From contig NZ_JBJHZY010000003.1 in the NCBI RefSeq assembly GCF_045310525.1, positions 124,001 through 188,000 of the forward strand: a DNA stretch of 64,000 nt, written 5' to 3'. Below are positions 9,089-18,342 of the stretch, piece by piece. Source of the stretch: Clostridium_AT radicumherbarum (GTDB lineage Bacteria; Bacillota; Clostridia; Clostridiales; Clostridiaceae). The notes beneath the pieces are model-generated. The model searched no databases and had not been told where the DNA came from. It worked only from the letters and a program-made list of their open reading frames with translations. How positions within the stretch are numbered: position 1 is the first letter of the stretch; every line of letters begins with the position of its first letter. Made by a program: the position numbers and the translations under genes.

Positions 9089-10123
9089 ATGAAAAAGGGA
9101 TGTAAATTTGGAACACACAGAGTTATGGAGCCACAAGGAGTATTGCCACAAGCTGCGCTAAAGATAAATAACGATATGGAAATCTACAGCAATGAAATGC
9201 TTATAGATGTTCAAGCTCTTAATATCGATTCAGCTAGCTTTACTCAATTAGAACAGGAAGCTAATGGAGACGCAGAAAAGATTAAGGCTAAAATACTAGA
9301 AATAGTAGGGCAAAGAGGAAAGATGCAAAATCCTGTAACAGGTTCAGGCGGAATGCTTATTGGAACAATAGCTCAAATAGGAGAAGATTTAAAGGACAGG
9401 GACTTAAAGGTTGGAGATAAAATAGCTTCCTTGGTTTCCTTATCCTTAACTCCATTAAAAATAGAAGAAATCATTGATATTAAGCAGGATATTGACAGAG
9501 TTGAAGTTAAAGCTAAGGCTATACTATTTGAAAGCGGAATTTATGCTAAGCTTCCAAATGATATGACTGAAAACCTTGCACTAGCAGCACTAGACGTAGC
9601 AGGAGCACCAGCACAGGCAGCAAAATTAGTTAGACCAGGACAAAGTGTTTTAGTATTAGGTGCACATGGAAAGTCAGGCATGCTTTGCTGCTATGAAGCT
9701 ATGAAGAGAGTTGGACCTACAGGAAAAGTTATAGGCTTAGTTAGAAAAGAAGCACAGGCTAAGGATTTAATGGAGTGGGGTCTTTGCCATGAGGTTATTA
9801 TAGGAGATGCTCAAAAGCCAGTGGATGTACTAAATAAGACACTTGAAGCTAACAAGGGAAAAGAAGTTGATATTTCTATAAGCTGCGTAAATATACCAAA
9901 CACTGAAATGTCCTGCATTCTTCCAGTAAAAGATGATGGAACAGTTTACTTCTTCTCTATGGCAACAAGCTTTACAAAGGCAGCACTTGGAGCTGAAGGG
10001 GTAGGCAAGGATGTTAATATGATAATTGGAAACGGCTATACAAAAGACCATGCAGAAATCACATTAGCAGAACTTAGAGAAAGTGAAACCTTAAGAAAGA
10101 TATTTGAAAAGTTATATATTTAA
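9089..10123 (+). CDS. kdd: L-erythro-3,5-diaminohexanoate dehydrogenase
   Basis: Kdd oxidises and deaminates 3,5-diaminohexanoate to 3-keto-5-aminohexanoate with NAD(P). The 344-aa product has an MDR-like nucleotide-binding fold (VLVLGAHGKSGMLCCYEAMK, about residue 187) and an N-terminal part typical of the family (HRVMEPQGVLPQAA). It has a CGGGGG site eight bases upstream. It lies between the CoA-transferase and kamA, as in other lysine fermenters. Confidence 0.93.
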   Translation: MKKGCKFGTHRVMEPQGVLPQAALKINNDMEIYSNEMLIDVQALNIDSASFTQLEQEANGDAEKIKAKILEIVGQRGKMQNPVTGSGGMLIGTIAQIGEDLKDRDLKVGDKIASLVSLSLTPLKIEEIIDIKQDIDRVEVKAKAILFESGIYAKLPNDMTENLALAALDVAGAPAQAAKLVRPGQSVLVLGAHGKSGMLCCYEAMKRVGPTGKVIGLVRKEAQAKDLMEWGLCHEVIIGDAQKPVDVLNKTLEANKGKEVDISISCVNIPNTEMSCILPVKDDGTVYFFSMATSFTKAALGAEGVGKDVNMIIGNGYTKDHAEITLAELRESETLRKIFEKLYI

Positions 10124-10148
10124 TAAATAAGGGTATGGGGGAAATAAA

Positions 10149-11426
10149 ATGAAAGTGAATAGAAGGTTCGAACTTTTTAAAGAAGCTTCTGACGAACAGT
10201 GGAATGACTGGAAATGGCAGGTTAGAAATAGAATAGAAACTCTTGAAGACCTTAAAAAATATCTTCCTTTAACAGAAGAAGAGGAAGAAGGAATTAAGAA
10301 ATGTCTAGAAAGCTTTAGAATGGCCATAACACCTTACTATTTATCACTTATTGATGTAAATGATCCGAATGATCCAATTAGAAAACAGGCTATACCAACA
10401 GCTTTTGAAACTTATAGATCAGAGGCTGATTTAGTAGACCCGCTCCATGAAGATGGAGATTCACCAGTACCTGGACTAACTCACAGGTATCCAGATAGAG
10501 CTCTTCTCTTAGTTACTGATCAGTGCTCCATGTACTGCAGACACTGTACTAGAAGAAGATTTGCAGGCCATCATGATACCTCACTACCAATGACTCAAGT
10601 GGATAATGCCATTGATTATATTGCAAAGACTCCAGTTATTAGAGATGTATTAATATCAGGAGGAGACCCATTACTACTTTCAGATGACAAGCTTGAATAT
10701 ATTATTTCAAAGTTAAGAGCAATACCTCATGTGGAAATAGTAAGGCTTGGTTCAAGAACTCCAGTAGTTATGCCGCAAAGAATAACTGAAGACTTAGTTA
10801 ACATGCTTAAGAAATATCACCCAATTTGGCTAAACACACACTTTAACCATCCAAATGAAATAACAGAAGATTCTAAGAGAGCTTGCGAGCTTCTATCTAA
10901 TGCAGGTATTCCACTTGGAAACCAATCTGTGCTTTTAAGAGGAGTAAATGACTGCATGCATGTTATGAAAAAACTAGTAAATGAGCTAGTTAAAATAAGA
11001 GTTAGACCATATTATATCTATCAATGTGATTTATCCTTAGGTTTAACTCACTTTAGAACACCAGTAGCTAAGGGAATCGAAATCATTGAAGGTTTAAGAG
11101 GTCATACTTCAGGCTTCTGCATTCCAACCTTTGTAGTAGATGCACCTGGTGGTGGAGGAAAGATACCTGTAATGCCGAATTATGTTATATCGCAAGGCTA
11201 TGATAAGGTTATTTTAAGAAACTTTGAAGGAGTTATTACTACCTATGAAGAGCCTTCAGATTATACTCCAGGCTGCAACTGTGAGGTATGCAGAGGTGAA
11301 ACTAAGGTTACTAAGGTAGGAGTAGCAGGTCTTTTAAACAATCAGCAAATGGCACTTGAACCAGAAGGCTTAGAGCGAAAGAAGAGAACAAAACACCTTC
11401 ATGAACAGGACATTGTAACTGTTTAA
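10149..11426 (+). CDS. kamA: Lysine 2,3-aminomutase
   Basis: A radical SAM, PLP-dependent enzyme that converts L-lysine to L-beta-lysine, the first step of the pathway. The cluster-binding cysteines are C126, C130 and C133 (CSMYCRHC), and the PLP lysine is K338 in PGGGGKIPVMP; both are offset by one residue from the characterised clostridial enzyme. A C-terminal CNCEVC motif matches the zinc site. At 425 aa it is full length. Its start follows GGGGGA. Confidence 0.96.
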   Translation: MKVNRRFELFKEASDEQWNDWKWQVRNRIETLEDLKKYLPLTEEEEEGIKKCLESFRMAITPYYLSLIDVNDPNDPIRKQAIPTAFETYRSEADLVDPLHEDGDSPVPGLTHRYPDRALLLVTDQCSMYCRHCTRRRFAGHHDTSLPMTQVDNAIDYIAKTPVIRDVLISGGDPLLLSDDKLEYIISKLRAIPHVEIVRLGSRTPVVMPQRITEDLVNMLKKYHPIWLNTHFNHPNEITEDSKRACELLSNAGIPLGNQSVLLRGVNDCMHVMKKLVNELVKIRVRPYYIYQCDLSLGLTHFRTPVAKGIEIIEGLRGHTSGFCIPTFVVDAPGGGGKIPVMPNYVISQGYDKVILRNFEGVITTYEEPSDYTPGCNCEVCRGETKVTKVGVAGLLNNQQMALEPEGLERKKRTKHLHEQDIVTV

Positions 11427-11435
11427 ATATTTTAG

Positions 11436-11511
11436 ACACTGAAGGATTCTGAAATCACTGAATTAATAGGGGAAGGATAAATCCCTTCAGCAATTTCAGT
11501 TTCTTCAGTGT
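11436..11511 (+). promoter_or_regulatory. Long hairpin between kamA and kamB
   Basis: An imperfect inverted repeat starts with ACACTGAAG and ends with CTTCAGTGT; an inner pair is CTGAAAT/ATTTCAG and a GGGGAAGGATAAATCCC hairpin lies in the loop. No T run follows, so it is more likely an mRNA-processing or stabilising structure than a terminator. Confidence 0.45.
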
Positions 11512-11562
11512 ATTCCACGTCATATAGCTTTAAAAAGATTATAGATATAAGTGGGGGATATC

Positions 11563-12588
11563 ATGGGGAAGATTGATATATTAGATAGAATAAAAAATTA
11601 CCACACAATATCTATAATCGGAATGGACAAAAATGTGGGAAAAACCACAGCCTTAAACTATATTTTAGATAAGACAAAGGATAGTATAACCTTTGGTCTT
11701 ACCTCTATCGGACGAGATGGGGAAGAGGAAGATAGAGTTACTGAAACAAAGAAGCCCAAAATATATATAAAAAGGGGCACCTATATAGCAACTTCTAAAC
11801 AGTGTTTATTTAATGGGGATATTACAAAGGAAATAATAGAAACTACTGATATAAATACTCCAATGGGAGAAGTGATAATAGCAAAAGCCTTAAGTGATGG
11901 TTTTGTTGAGCTTGGGGGACCGTCTATTAATACCTATATGAAGCAAATTTGTGATAGGCTTAAGACCTTCGGATGTGAAAAAATAATTGTGGATGGGGCA
12001 TTAAGCAGAAAGACCACAGCTTCACCGTCAGTCACAGAGGCAGCTATCCTATCAACTGGAGCATCCCTCAATAGGAGTATGAGCAAGGTAGTAGAAAAAA
12101 CAGCACATGCTGTTAGTCTTCTATCCATTGCTGCAGAAGAAAGCAAAGCAATTATAAATATAGTAGAAAAGGAGCTTTCTAGAGCAAGGATAGGAATTGT
12201 ATACAAGGATTTGAGAATAAGAGATTTAAAGGCGCAAACATCACTAGAAGGTGCAAAGGAAATAGTAGATAACCTAGGTGATGGTGTAAGCCATGTTTTA
12301 ATTAGAGGGGTAGTAACGGATAAATTAATAGAAGACATAATTAAATCTACAGATAAGTATAAGGGGATTACTTTTCTAGTAGAGGACGGAACCAAGCTTT
12401 TTATAAATAAGGATACTCTCTATAGACTTTTAAAACTCGGGGGGGTTATTAAGGCTTTAGAGAGTATCAATTTAACGTGTTTGACCTGTAATCCAAAATC
12501 ACCATTTGGATATGAATTTGATAAGGACTTATTTCTTGAAACTTTACAAAAAAATATTGCGTTACCTGTGTTTGATTTAATGGGATAA
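11563..12588 (+). CDS. kamB: Lysine 5,6-aminomutase reactivase subunit KamB
   Basis: The 341-aa protein has an N-terminal P-loop (GMDKNVGKTT, about residues 20-29) and is encoded with KamC and KamDE in known lysine fermenters. Such proteins are thought to help exchange inactivated B12 cofactor in the aminomutase. I chose the ATG five bases after GGGGGA; a GTG four codons upstream overlaps that site. Confidence 0.85.
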   Translation: MGKIDILDRIKNYHTISIIGMDKNVGKTTALNYILDKTKDSITFGLTSIGRDGEEEDRVTETKKPKIYIKRGTYIATSKQCLFNGDITKEIIETTDINTPMGEVIIAKALSDGFVELGGPSINTYMKQICDRLKTFGCEKIIVDGALSRKTTASPSVTEAAILSTGASLNRSMSKVVEKTAHAVSLLSIAAEESKAIINIVEKELSRARIGIVYKDLRIRDLKAQTSLEGAKEIVDNLGDGVSHVLIRGVVTDKLIEDIIKSTDKYKGITFLVEDGTKLFINKDTLYRLLKLGGVIKALESINLTCLTCNPKSPFGYEFDKDLFLETLQKNIALPVFDLMG

Positions 12589-12642
12589 CTTGAAGGTTAA
12601 TAAGCTTTATGTGCATATTAGGAATACAGGGAGGGGATTAAG

Positions 12643-14109
12643 GTTAAATTTTTAGATAGCGAACAGAGAAAACAAATTGGGTTTTCTTTTATAATAGATA
12701 ACTTAGAAATAATGACAGCCTTTGGAATAGAAGAAAAGAAAAACATAAAACCCTTTAAAAGCTCAGAAGAAAACAAATTAATGGATGAATTTAACAATAT
12801 TGAAATCATGTGTAACACTCTTAGGAAAAATGAACAGGCCATAGGAGAAATAGAGAGAGTGTTTTGCAGAATAAAAGACCTTAGAAACACAGTAAAAAGA
12901 TGCAGTGAAAATATCACCTTAGATGATGTAGAGCTTTATGAAATAAAATATTTTTCTATTTTAATGGAGGAACTAGTAGAAGCCTATGAGCTGCTAAATA
13001 TAAATATTAAAACAATAAAATTTAATAGTCTAAAGGAAGTTCTTAACATTTTAGATCCTGAAGGAAAAAAAATCTCTACCTTTTATATATATGACAGCTA
13101 TTCTGAAATACTCAAAAATATAAGAACTGAAAAGAGAAAATTAGAGGATTTAATATATAAGAAAGATAATGAGGAAAAAATTAAGGTTTTAAAGGAAGAG
13201 AGACTTAATGTTGTACTTTTAGAGGAAGCAGAAGAGCTTAAAATCAGAAGGCAGCTTACTGAAAACCTTTCTGGTTATGTCTTATTGCTAATGGAAAATA
13301 TAAATTCCATTGGTAAATTAGATTTTTTAATGGCCAAAGCTAAGCTTGCATTAAAATATAATGCAGTAAAGCCAGAAATAAAAGATTCAATGGATATAAG
13401 CTTTAAAAACATGATAAATCCAGAAGTTTTAGAGCACCTAACAAGGAAGAATAAGATTTTTACTCCTTTAACAATTGAGCTTAAAAATGGAACAACTGTA
13501 ATTACAGGTGCCAATATGGGTGGAAAGTCCATTACTTTAAAAACTCTTGTACTTAACCTAATGCTTGGACAATGTGGCTTTTATGTGTTTGCAAAGGAAG
13601 GATATTTTCCCATCTTGAATTTTATATACTTTATTTCAGATGATATGCAGTCTGTTTCCCAAGGTTTAAGCACCTTTGGAGCAGAAATAGTTAAATTAAA
13701 GGAAGTTATAGCTTCTATAAAAAGAGAATCTGGTTTTGTTGCCCTTGATGAATTTGCTAGAGGTACGAATCCAAAAGAAGGCTATTACTTAGTTAAGTCC
13801 TTATGCAAGTATTTAAATACACAGAATTCAATTAGTCTTATTTCTACTCATTATGATGCTGTAGCTGATGATACCATGACTCACTATCAGGTAGTGGGAC
13901 TCAAAAACATTGATTTTAATGTTCTTAAAACTAAAATAGATCTAAATAAAATGAAATCAGTTGATATTATTCAAGAGCATATGGAATATAACCTGGAAAA
14001 GGTATCTGCACAAGATGAGGTTCCAAAGGATGCCTTAAATATATCAGTTCTCCTTGGACTTCAGGAGGAAGTTATAGATATGGCTAAGAAGTTCTATGGG
14101 GAAGAATAA
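12643..14109 (+). CDS. kamC: Lysine 5,6-aminomutase reactivase ATPase KamC (MutS-like), start codon unclear
   Basis: A MutS-related ATPase with Walker A (TGANMGGKS), Walker B (FVALDEFARGTNP) and STHYD motifs. It is named as the partner of KamB in reactivating the B12-dependent aminomutase. The strong GGGAGGGG site points to a start near 12643, where the codon is GTT; ATT at 12637 touches the site, and the first ATG (12712) has no site and would drop conserved-looking residues. A mutated or rare start, or a sequencing error, is possible. Confidence 0.8.
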   Translation, partial: VKFLDSEQRKQIGFSFIIDNLEIMTAFGIEEKKNIKPFKSSEENKLMDEFNNIEIMCNTLRKNEQAIGEIERVFCRIKDLRNTVKRCSENITLDDVELYEIKYFSILMEELVEAYELLNINIKTIKFNSLKEVLNILDPEGKKISTFYIYDSYSEILKNIRTEKRKLEDLIYKKDNEEKIKVLKEERLNVVLLEEAEELKIRRQLTENLSGYVLLLMENINSIGKLDFLMAKAKLALKYNAVKPEIKDSMDISFKNMINPEVLEHLTRKNKIFTPLTIELKNGTTVITGANMGGKSITLKTLVLNLMLGQCGFYVFAKEGYFPILNFIYFISDDMQSVSQGLSTFGAEIVKLKEVIASIKRESGFVALDEFARGTNPKEGYYLVKSLCKYLNTQNSISLISTHYDAVADDTMTHYQVVGLKNIDFNVLKTKIDLNKMKSVDIIQEHMEYNLEKVSAQDEVPKDALNISVLLGLQEEVIDMAKKFYGEE

Positions 14110-14296
14110 CAAAAAGTAATGGCTTGTGGTAATTTAATTTTTGAAGCTAAAAGGACTTAAATAAGGAAAATTAAAACTTTATTAACGCCTTACTTACTAA
14201 GATTATATTAATAAGCTAAAGGTGAACATAGAAATTAATCTCAGCTAGTATATAAAAGTTTATCATAATAAATAGAAATAAATCGGGGGGATATTC

Positions 14297-15871
14297 ATGG
14301 AGGGTAAATTAAATTTAAACTTTGACTTAGTGCAAAAGGGCAGACTTTCAGCTAAAAATATTGCACTTGAAACTCAAGAATTTATTGACAGACACACTAC
14401 TGCTGCTGTAGAAAGAACTATCTGCAGACTATTAGGAATAGATGGGGTAGATGAGGTGGGAGTTCCTCTTCCAAATGTAGTAGTAGAAAACATTAAAAAT
14501 GGTAATGGTTTAAACATAGGAGCTGCTGTTTTTATAGGAAATGCCATGGTAAATACTAGTCTATCTCCTCAGGAAATAGCACATAAGGTTTCAAAAGGAG
14601 AACTAGATTTAACAAAGCTTCCAATGGCAGATATATTTGAAATCAAAATTGCTGTAAATGCTATAGCCAAGGAAACAGTAGAAAAGGTTAAGGGGAATAG
14701 AGCAAAGCGAGAAGAATACTTAGACAGATTTGGAGATAAAAAAGGACCTTATCTTTATGTAATAGTTGCAACAGGAAATATTTATGAAGATATAACTCAA
14801 GCAGTAGCAGCAGCAAAGCAAGGTGCTGACATTATAGCTGTTATTAGAACCACAGGTCAAAGTCTTCTTGATTATGTTCCATATGGAGCAACAACAGAAG
14901 GCTTTGGAGGTACCTTTGCAACTCAAGAAAACTTTAGGCTTATGAGAAAGGCACTTGATGAGGTAGGGGAAGAACTGGGCAGATATATAAGGCTTTGCAA
15001 TTACTGCTCTGGACTATGTATGCCAGAAATTGCAGCTATGGGAGCCCTGGAAAGATTAGATGTTATGCTTAATGATGCTCTTTATGGAATATTATTTAGA
15101 GACATAAATATGAAGAGAACAATTGTAGACCAATATTTTTCAAGAATAATAAATGGCTTTGCTGGGGTAATTATAAATACCGGAGAAGATAATTATTTAA
15201 CCACTGCAGATGCTGTTGAAGAAGCTCACACCGTACTTGCTTCACAATTTATAAATGAGCAGTTTGCTGCACTGGCAGGGCTTCCAGAGGAACAAATGGG
15301 CCTTGGCCATGCTTTTGAAATTAATCCAGAGGAGAAAAATGGATTTTTATATGAGCTTGCCCAGGCACAAATGGCAAGAGAAATATTCCCTAAGGCACCG
15401 CTTAAATATATGCCTCCAACTAAATTTATGACAGGTAATATCTTTAAGGGGCATGTTCAAGATGCACTATTTAACATGGTAACTATTATGACAAATCAAA
15501 AGCTGCACTTATTAGGCATGCTTACAGAGGCTATTCACACTCCTTTTATGTCGGACAGAGCCCTAGCTATTGAAAATGCCAGCTATATTTTCAATACCAT
15601 GGCAGATTTAGGAGAAGAAATAAGCTTTAAAGCAGACGGAATAATACAAAATAGAGCAAATGAAGTATTAGGAAAGGCTTCAGATCTATTAAAGGAAATA
15701 GAAGGCCTTGGCCTATTTAAAACTTTAGAAAAAGGAATATTTGCAGGAATAAAGAGACCAATAGATGGCGGAAAAGGCCTAGACGGAGTTGTTGAAAAGC
15801 AAAAAGAATACTTCAATCCATTCATAGAGCTTATGCTTAATAATGAAAATAAAGCTAGTAGGGAGGTGTAG
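14297..15871 (+). CDS. kamD: Lysine 5,6-aminomutase alpha subunit
   Basis: The catalytic TIM-barrel subunit (524 aa, full length) of the PLP- and adenosylcobalamin-dependent enzyme converting beta-lysine to 3,5-diaminohexanoate. Recognisable family segments are TTAAVERTICRLLGIDGVDE near the N-terminus and RLCNYCSGLCMPEIAA in the middle. The start follows GGGGGGATA. The ribosome binding site of kamE (GGGAGGTG) lies in its last codons. Confidence 0.95.
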   Translation: MEGKLNLNFDLVQKGRLSAKNIALETQEFIDRHTTAAVERTICRLLGIDGVDEVGVPLPNVVVENIKNGNGLNIGAAVFIGNAMVNTSLSPQEIAHKVSKGELDLTKLPMADIFEIKIAVNAIAKETVEKVKGNRAKREEYLDRFGDKKGPYLYVIVATGNIYEDITQAVAAAKQGADIIAVIRTTGQSLLDYVPYGATTEGFGGTFATQENFRLMRKALDEVGEELGRYIRLCNYCSGLCMPEIAAMGALERLDVMLNDALYGILFRDINMKRTIVDQYFSRIINGFAGVIINTGEDNYLTTADAVEEAHTVLASQFINEQFAALAGLPEEQMGLGHAFEINPEEKNGFLYELAQAQMAREIFPKAPLKYMPPTKFMTGNIFKGHVQDALFNMVTIMTNQKLHLLGMLTEAIHTPFMSDRALAIENASYIFNTMADLGEEISFKADGIIQNRANEVLGKASDLLKEIEGLGLFKTLEKGIFAGIKRPIDGGKGLDGVVEKQKEYFNPFIELMLNNENKASREV

Positions 15872-15873
15872 GC

Positions 15874-16662
15874 ATGAGCGGAGGACTATATTCAACTGAC
15901 AAAAGGGACTATGATAAAACCTTGGATTTAACTAAAGTAAAGCCCTACGGAGATACCATGAACGATGGAAAGGTTCAAGTAAGCTTTACCCTTCCAGTTC
16001 CAGATGGAGACAAGGCAGCAGAGGCCGCAAAGCTTTTAGCAAAAAAAATGGGACTTCAGGAGCCATCTGTAGCTCACCACTCAGCACTTGACAAGGAGTT
16101 CACCTTCTTTGTAGTTTATGGCAACTTAAATGAAACTATAGATTATGATTCCATAAAGGTTCAATCCGTTGATGTTCACGCAATGGGCATGGAAGAGACC
16201 AATGAGTACATTAGAGAAAACATAAAACGAAAGGTAGTTATTATTGGGGCAAGCACAGGCACAGATGCTCATACCGTAGGCATCGATGCAATAATGAATA
16301 TGAAAGGCTTTGCAGGGCATTATGGCCTTGAAAGATACGACATGATAGAAGCCTATAACCTAGGCAGCCAAGTTCCCAACGAGGAATTTATCAAAAAGGC
16401 AATTGATTTAAAGGCTGATATACTTCTAGTATCTCAAACAGTAACTCAAAAAAATGTGCACGTTCAAAACCTTACAAACCTAGTAGAGCTCCTAGAAGCA
16501 GAAGGCCTTAGAGATAAAATAATCCTAATCTGCGGCGGCCCAAGAATAACTCACGAACTAGCTAAAGAGCTAGGCTACGACGCAGGCTTCGGTCCAGCAA
16601 AATACGCAGACGATGTAGCAACCTTCGCAGTTACTGAGATGGTTAATAGAGGATTAATATAA
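15874..16662 (+). CDS. kamE: Lysine 5,6-aminomutase beta subunit
   Basis: The B12-binding Rossmann subunit (262 aa). The cobalamin motif DxHxxG is DAHTVG with His133, and Lys144 (in NMKG) matches the lysine that forms the PLP aldimine; both fall at the residue numbers known for the characterised enzyme. It starts two bases after kamD, so the two are coupled. Last gene of the operon. Confidence 0.96.
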   Translation: MSGGLYSTDKRDYDKTLDLTKVKPYGDTMNDGKVQVSFTLPVPDGDKAAEAAKLLAKKMGLQEPSVAHHSALDKEFTFFVVYGNLNETIDYDSIKVQSVDVHAMGMEETNEYIRENIKRKVVIIGASTGTDAHTVGIDAIMNMKGFAGHYGLERYDMIEAYNLGSQVPNEEFIKKAIDLKADILLVSQTVTQKNVHVQNLTNLVELLEAEGLRDKIILICGGPRITHELAKELGYDAGFGPAKYADDVATFAVTEMVNRGLI

Positions 16663-16690
16663 TTGTAAAAATCAATGATGTAAAGTTTGA

Positions 16691-16731
16691 AAAATATCTC
16701 CAGAATAAAATCGTTCTGGAGATATTTTTAT
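16691..16731 (+). terminator. Terminator of the lysine operon
   Basis: A long stem, ATATCTCCAGAA paired with TTCTGGAGATAT, is followed by TTTTTATTT, 30 bases after the kamE stop. Confidence 0.9.
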
Positions 16732-16734
16732 TTG

Positions 16735-17045
16735 TTAAAATAATTACCAAGATTAAAAATCTCATAACAAATTTGTAATATCTTCATGACAAATTTTTAA
16801 GATATTTTTTATTTGTAAAAGGAATATAAACTTGGAAATAATAAAGTCTTCATAAATTTCTCTATTTGTTAATCATAAATAGTTAAACGGCACCGCCAAT
16901 TAAAAGTTTATTGATAAATGTAATTCAATAGTACAAGCATAATAATTAATGTAATAAAACCAAATAAATGGTATAATGTAGTTAATTTGCGGAGATACTT
17001 CTTATAAGAACATAGATTCTCATAATTTTAAAAAGGGGTATAACC
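16735..17045. other. Intergenic leader of the recombinase gene
   Basis: About 310 AT-rich bases without a gene. A good -10 element, TATAAT, lies at 16972 but no convincing -35 is 17 bases upstream. The ATGACAAATT/CATAACAAATT repeats near 16765-16795 are too short to interpret. Confidence 0.4.
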
Positions 17046-18098
17046 GTGACGATAAATATAGCAAAACTAAAAGATGAATTAGTAATTTCCTTTGAATATT
17101 CTCCTGTAAGAGTAGCAAAGATAAAAAGTCTAAAGTTTTATAAATGGAATCCTGACAAAAAAATATGGACTGTGCCTTTTACAGAAGAAAATTTAAACAT
17201 GTTAAAAGAGCTATTTAAAAATGAACAAAAAAATATTAATTTTGAAGATAATCCGAAAAACCAAAATCTCATTAATTTAATGGAAGATGAAATAAAACTT
17301 AAAGGCTATAGCTTTAAAACAAGAAAATCCTACATTTCACATATTAAAAGATTCTCAAGCTTTCTAAATAAAGATTTACAGGAATTCACAGCGGAAGATG
17401 TAAAAAGATATACATTATTTCTTCTTGAAGATCAAAAAGTATCACACTCTTATGTAAACCAATCAATTAGTTCTATAAAATTCTTATGCAAAGATGTATT
17501 AAAACAAGATAAAAACATAAATTTTATGACAAGACCAAAGAAAGAAAACAAGCTGCCAAATGTTTTAAGCTTTCAAGAAGTATCAAAAATACTTTCTGCA
17601 CTTAAAAATGAAAAACATAAGACAATCTTGTTTTTAATATATTCAGCAGGCCTAAGAGTAGGAGAAGTTGTAAGGCTTAAAACAGAAGATATAGATAGCC
17701 AAAGGATGCTTATCCATGTTGTGCAGGGAAAAGGCTCAAAAGACAGGTATACGGTACTATCAGAAATTGCACTAGAGCAGCTTAGAAAATACTACAAATT
17801 ATATAAACCAGAAAAGTGGCTTTTCCCAGGACAAGATGATGATGAATATATTACAGAAAGAACTGTTCAACGAGTATTTGAAAATGCATGCAATCTAGCA
17901 AAAATAACTAAGAAGGTTTCCGTACACAGTCTCCGCCATTCCTTTGCAACACATCTTCTTGAAGGCGGAATAGATTTAAGGTATATTCAAGAATTACTTG
18001 GTCATTCTAGCTCTAAGACAACAGAGATATACACTCATGTGACGCAAAAGAATATATCTAACATACAGAGTCCGCTGGATAAGATGTTAAAAAAGTAA
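17046..18098 (+). CDS. Tyrosine recombinase at the head of the cassette array (atypical integron-like integrase)
   Basis: A 350-aa recombinase. Catalytic residues are R204 (AGLRVGE), K229 (GKGSKDR), H294/R297 (HSLRHSF), H320 (LLGHSS) and Y329 (IYTHV). Spacings equal those of IntI1 except K to H, which is 65 instead of about 106 residues: the integron-specific insertion is absent. IntI-like touches are LPNVLSFQEVSKIL and the terminal SPLD. Residues 1-60 form an extra domain (KFYKWNPDKKIWTVPF) not found in IntI1. The GTG start follows AAAGGGG. The gene points toward the array, unlike the divergent intI of classical integrons. Candidate attI lies just downstream. Its action on the cassettes is inferred from position. 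Confidence 0.85.
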   Translation: MTINIAKLKDELVISFEYSPVRVAKIKSLKFYKWNPDKKIWTVPFTEENLNMLKELFKNEQKNINFEDNPKNQNLINLMEDEIKLKGYSFKTRKSYISHIKRFSSFLNKDLQEFTAEDVKRYTLFLLEDQKVSHSYVNQSISSIKFLCKDVLKQDKNINFMTRPKKENKLPNVLSFQEVSKILSALKNEKHKTILFLIYSAGLRVGEVVRLKTEDIDSQRMLIHVVQGKGSKDRYTVLSEIALEQLRKYYKLYKPEKWLFPGQDDDEYITERTVQRVFENACNLAKITKKVSVHSLRHSFATHLLEGGIDLRYIQELLGHSSSKTTEIYTHVTQKNISNIQSPLDKMLKK

Positions 18099-18137
18099 AT
18101 TACAAGGATCGGCAAGCTCCACTATAGTATTATTACC

Positions 18138-18212
18138 CGACATGAACGTCGTAAATACCTTTGTATTTAAGGTATAAAACGACATGGGATACATGTATTT
18201 ATTAGTTATGTG
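18138..18212 (+). other. Candidate attI site (array head)
   Basis: The sequence AGTTATGTG at 18204-18212 matches the junction core at the right end of attC sites, and the bases after it look like other cassette starts. This puts the first cassette boundary between 18205 and 18206. Upstream are two direct repeats CGACATG (18138, 18180), an inverted repeat ATACCTT/AAGGTAT (18155-18175) and a palindrome ATACATGTAT (18189-18198), reminiscent of the accessory integrase sites of attI. No attC-like hairpin is present on its left. Confidence 0.65.
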
Positions 18213-18342
18213 AAATTTCAGGTCTATTGAAGGTTACATTTCGGATTTAAAGATATCTTAGATTTTTTTGAGACAAAGATAAAGCACAATTGTAGATATG
18301 ACGAGACTAAGTTCAGGTTTTCGAAGTTAGGGGATGATTTAT

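Noticed and set aside
17046..18098. Calling the recombinase a canonical intI
   Set aside because: The K-to-H distance is 65 residues, as in Xer or phage enzymes, so the IntI-specific insertion is absent. I kept the neutral name tyrosine recombinase.
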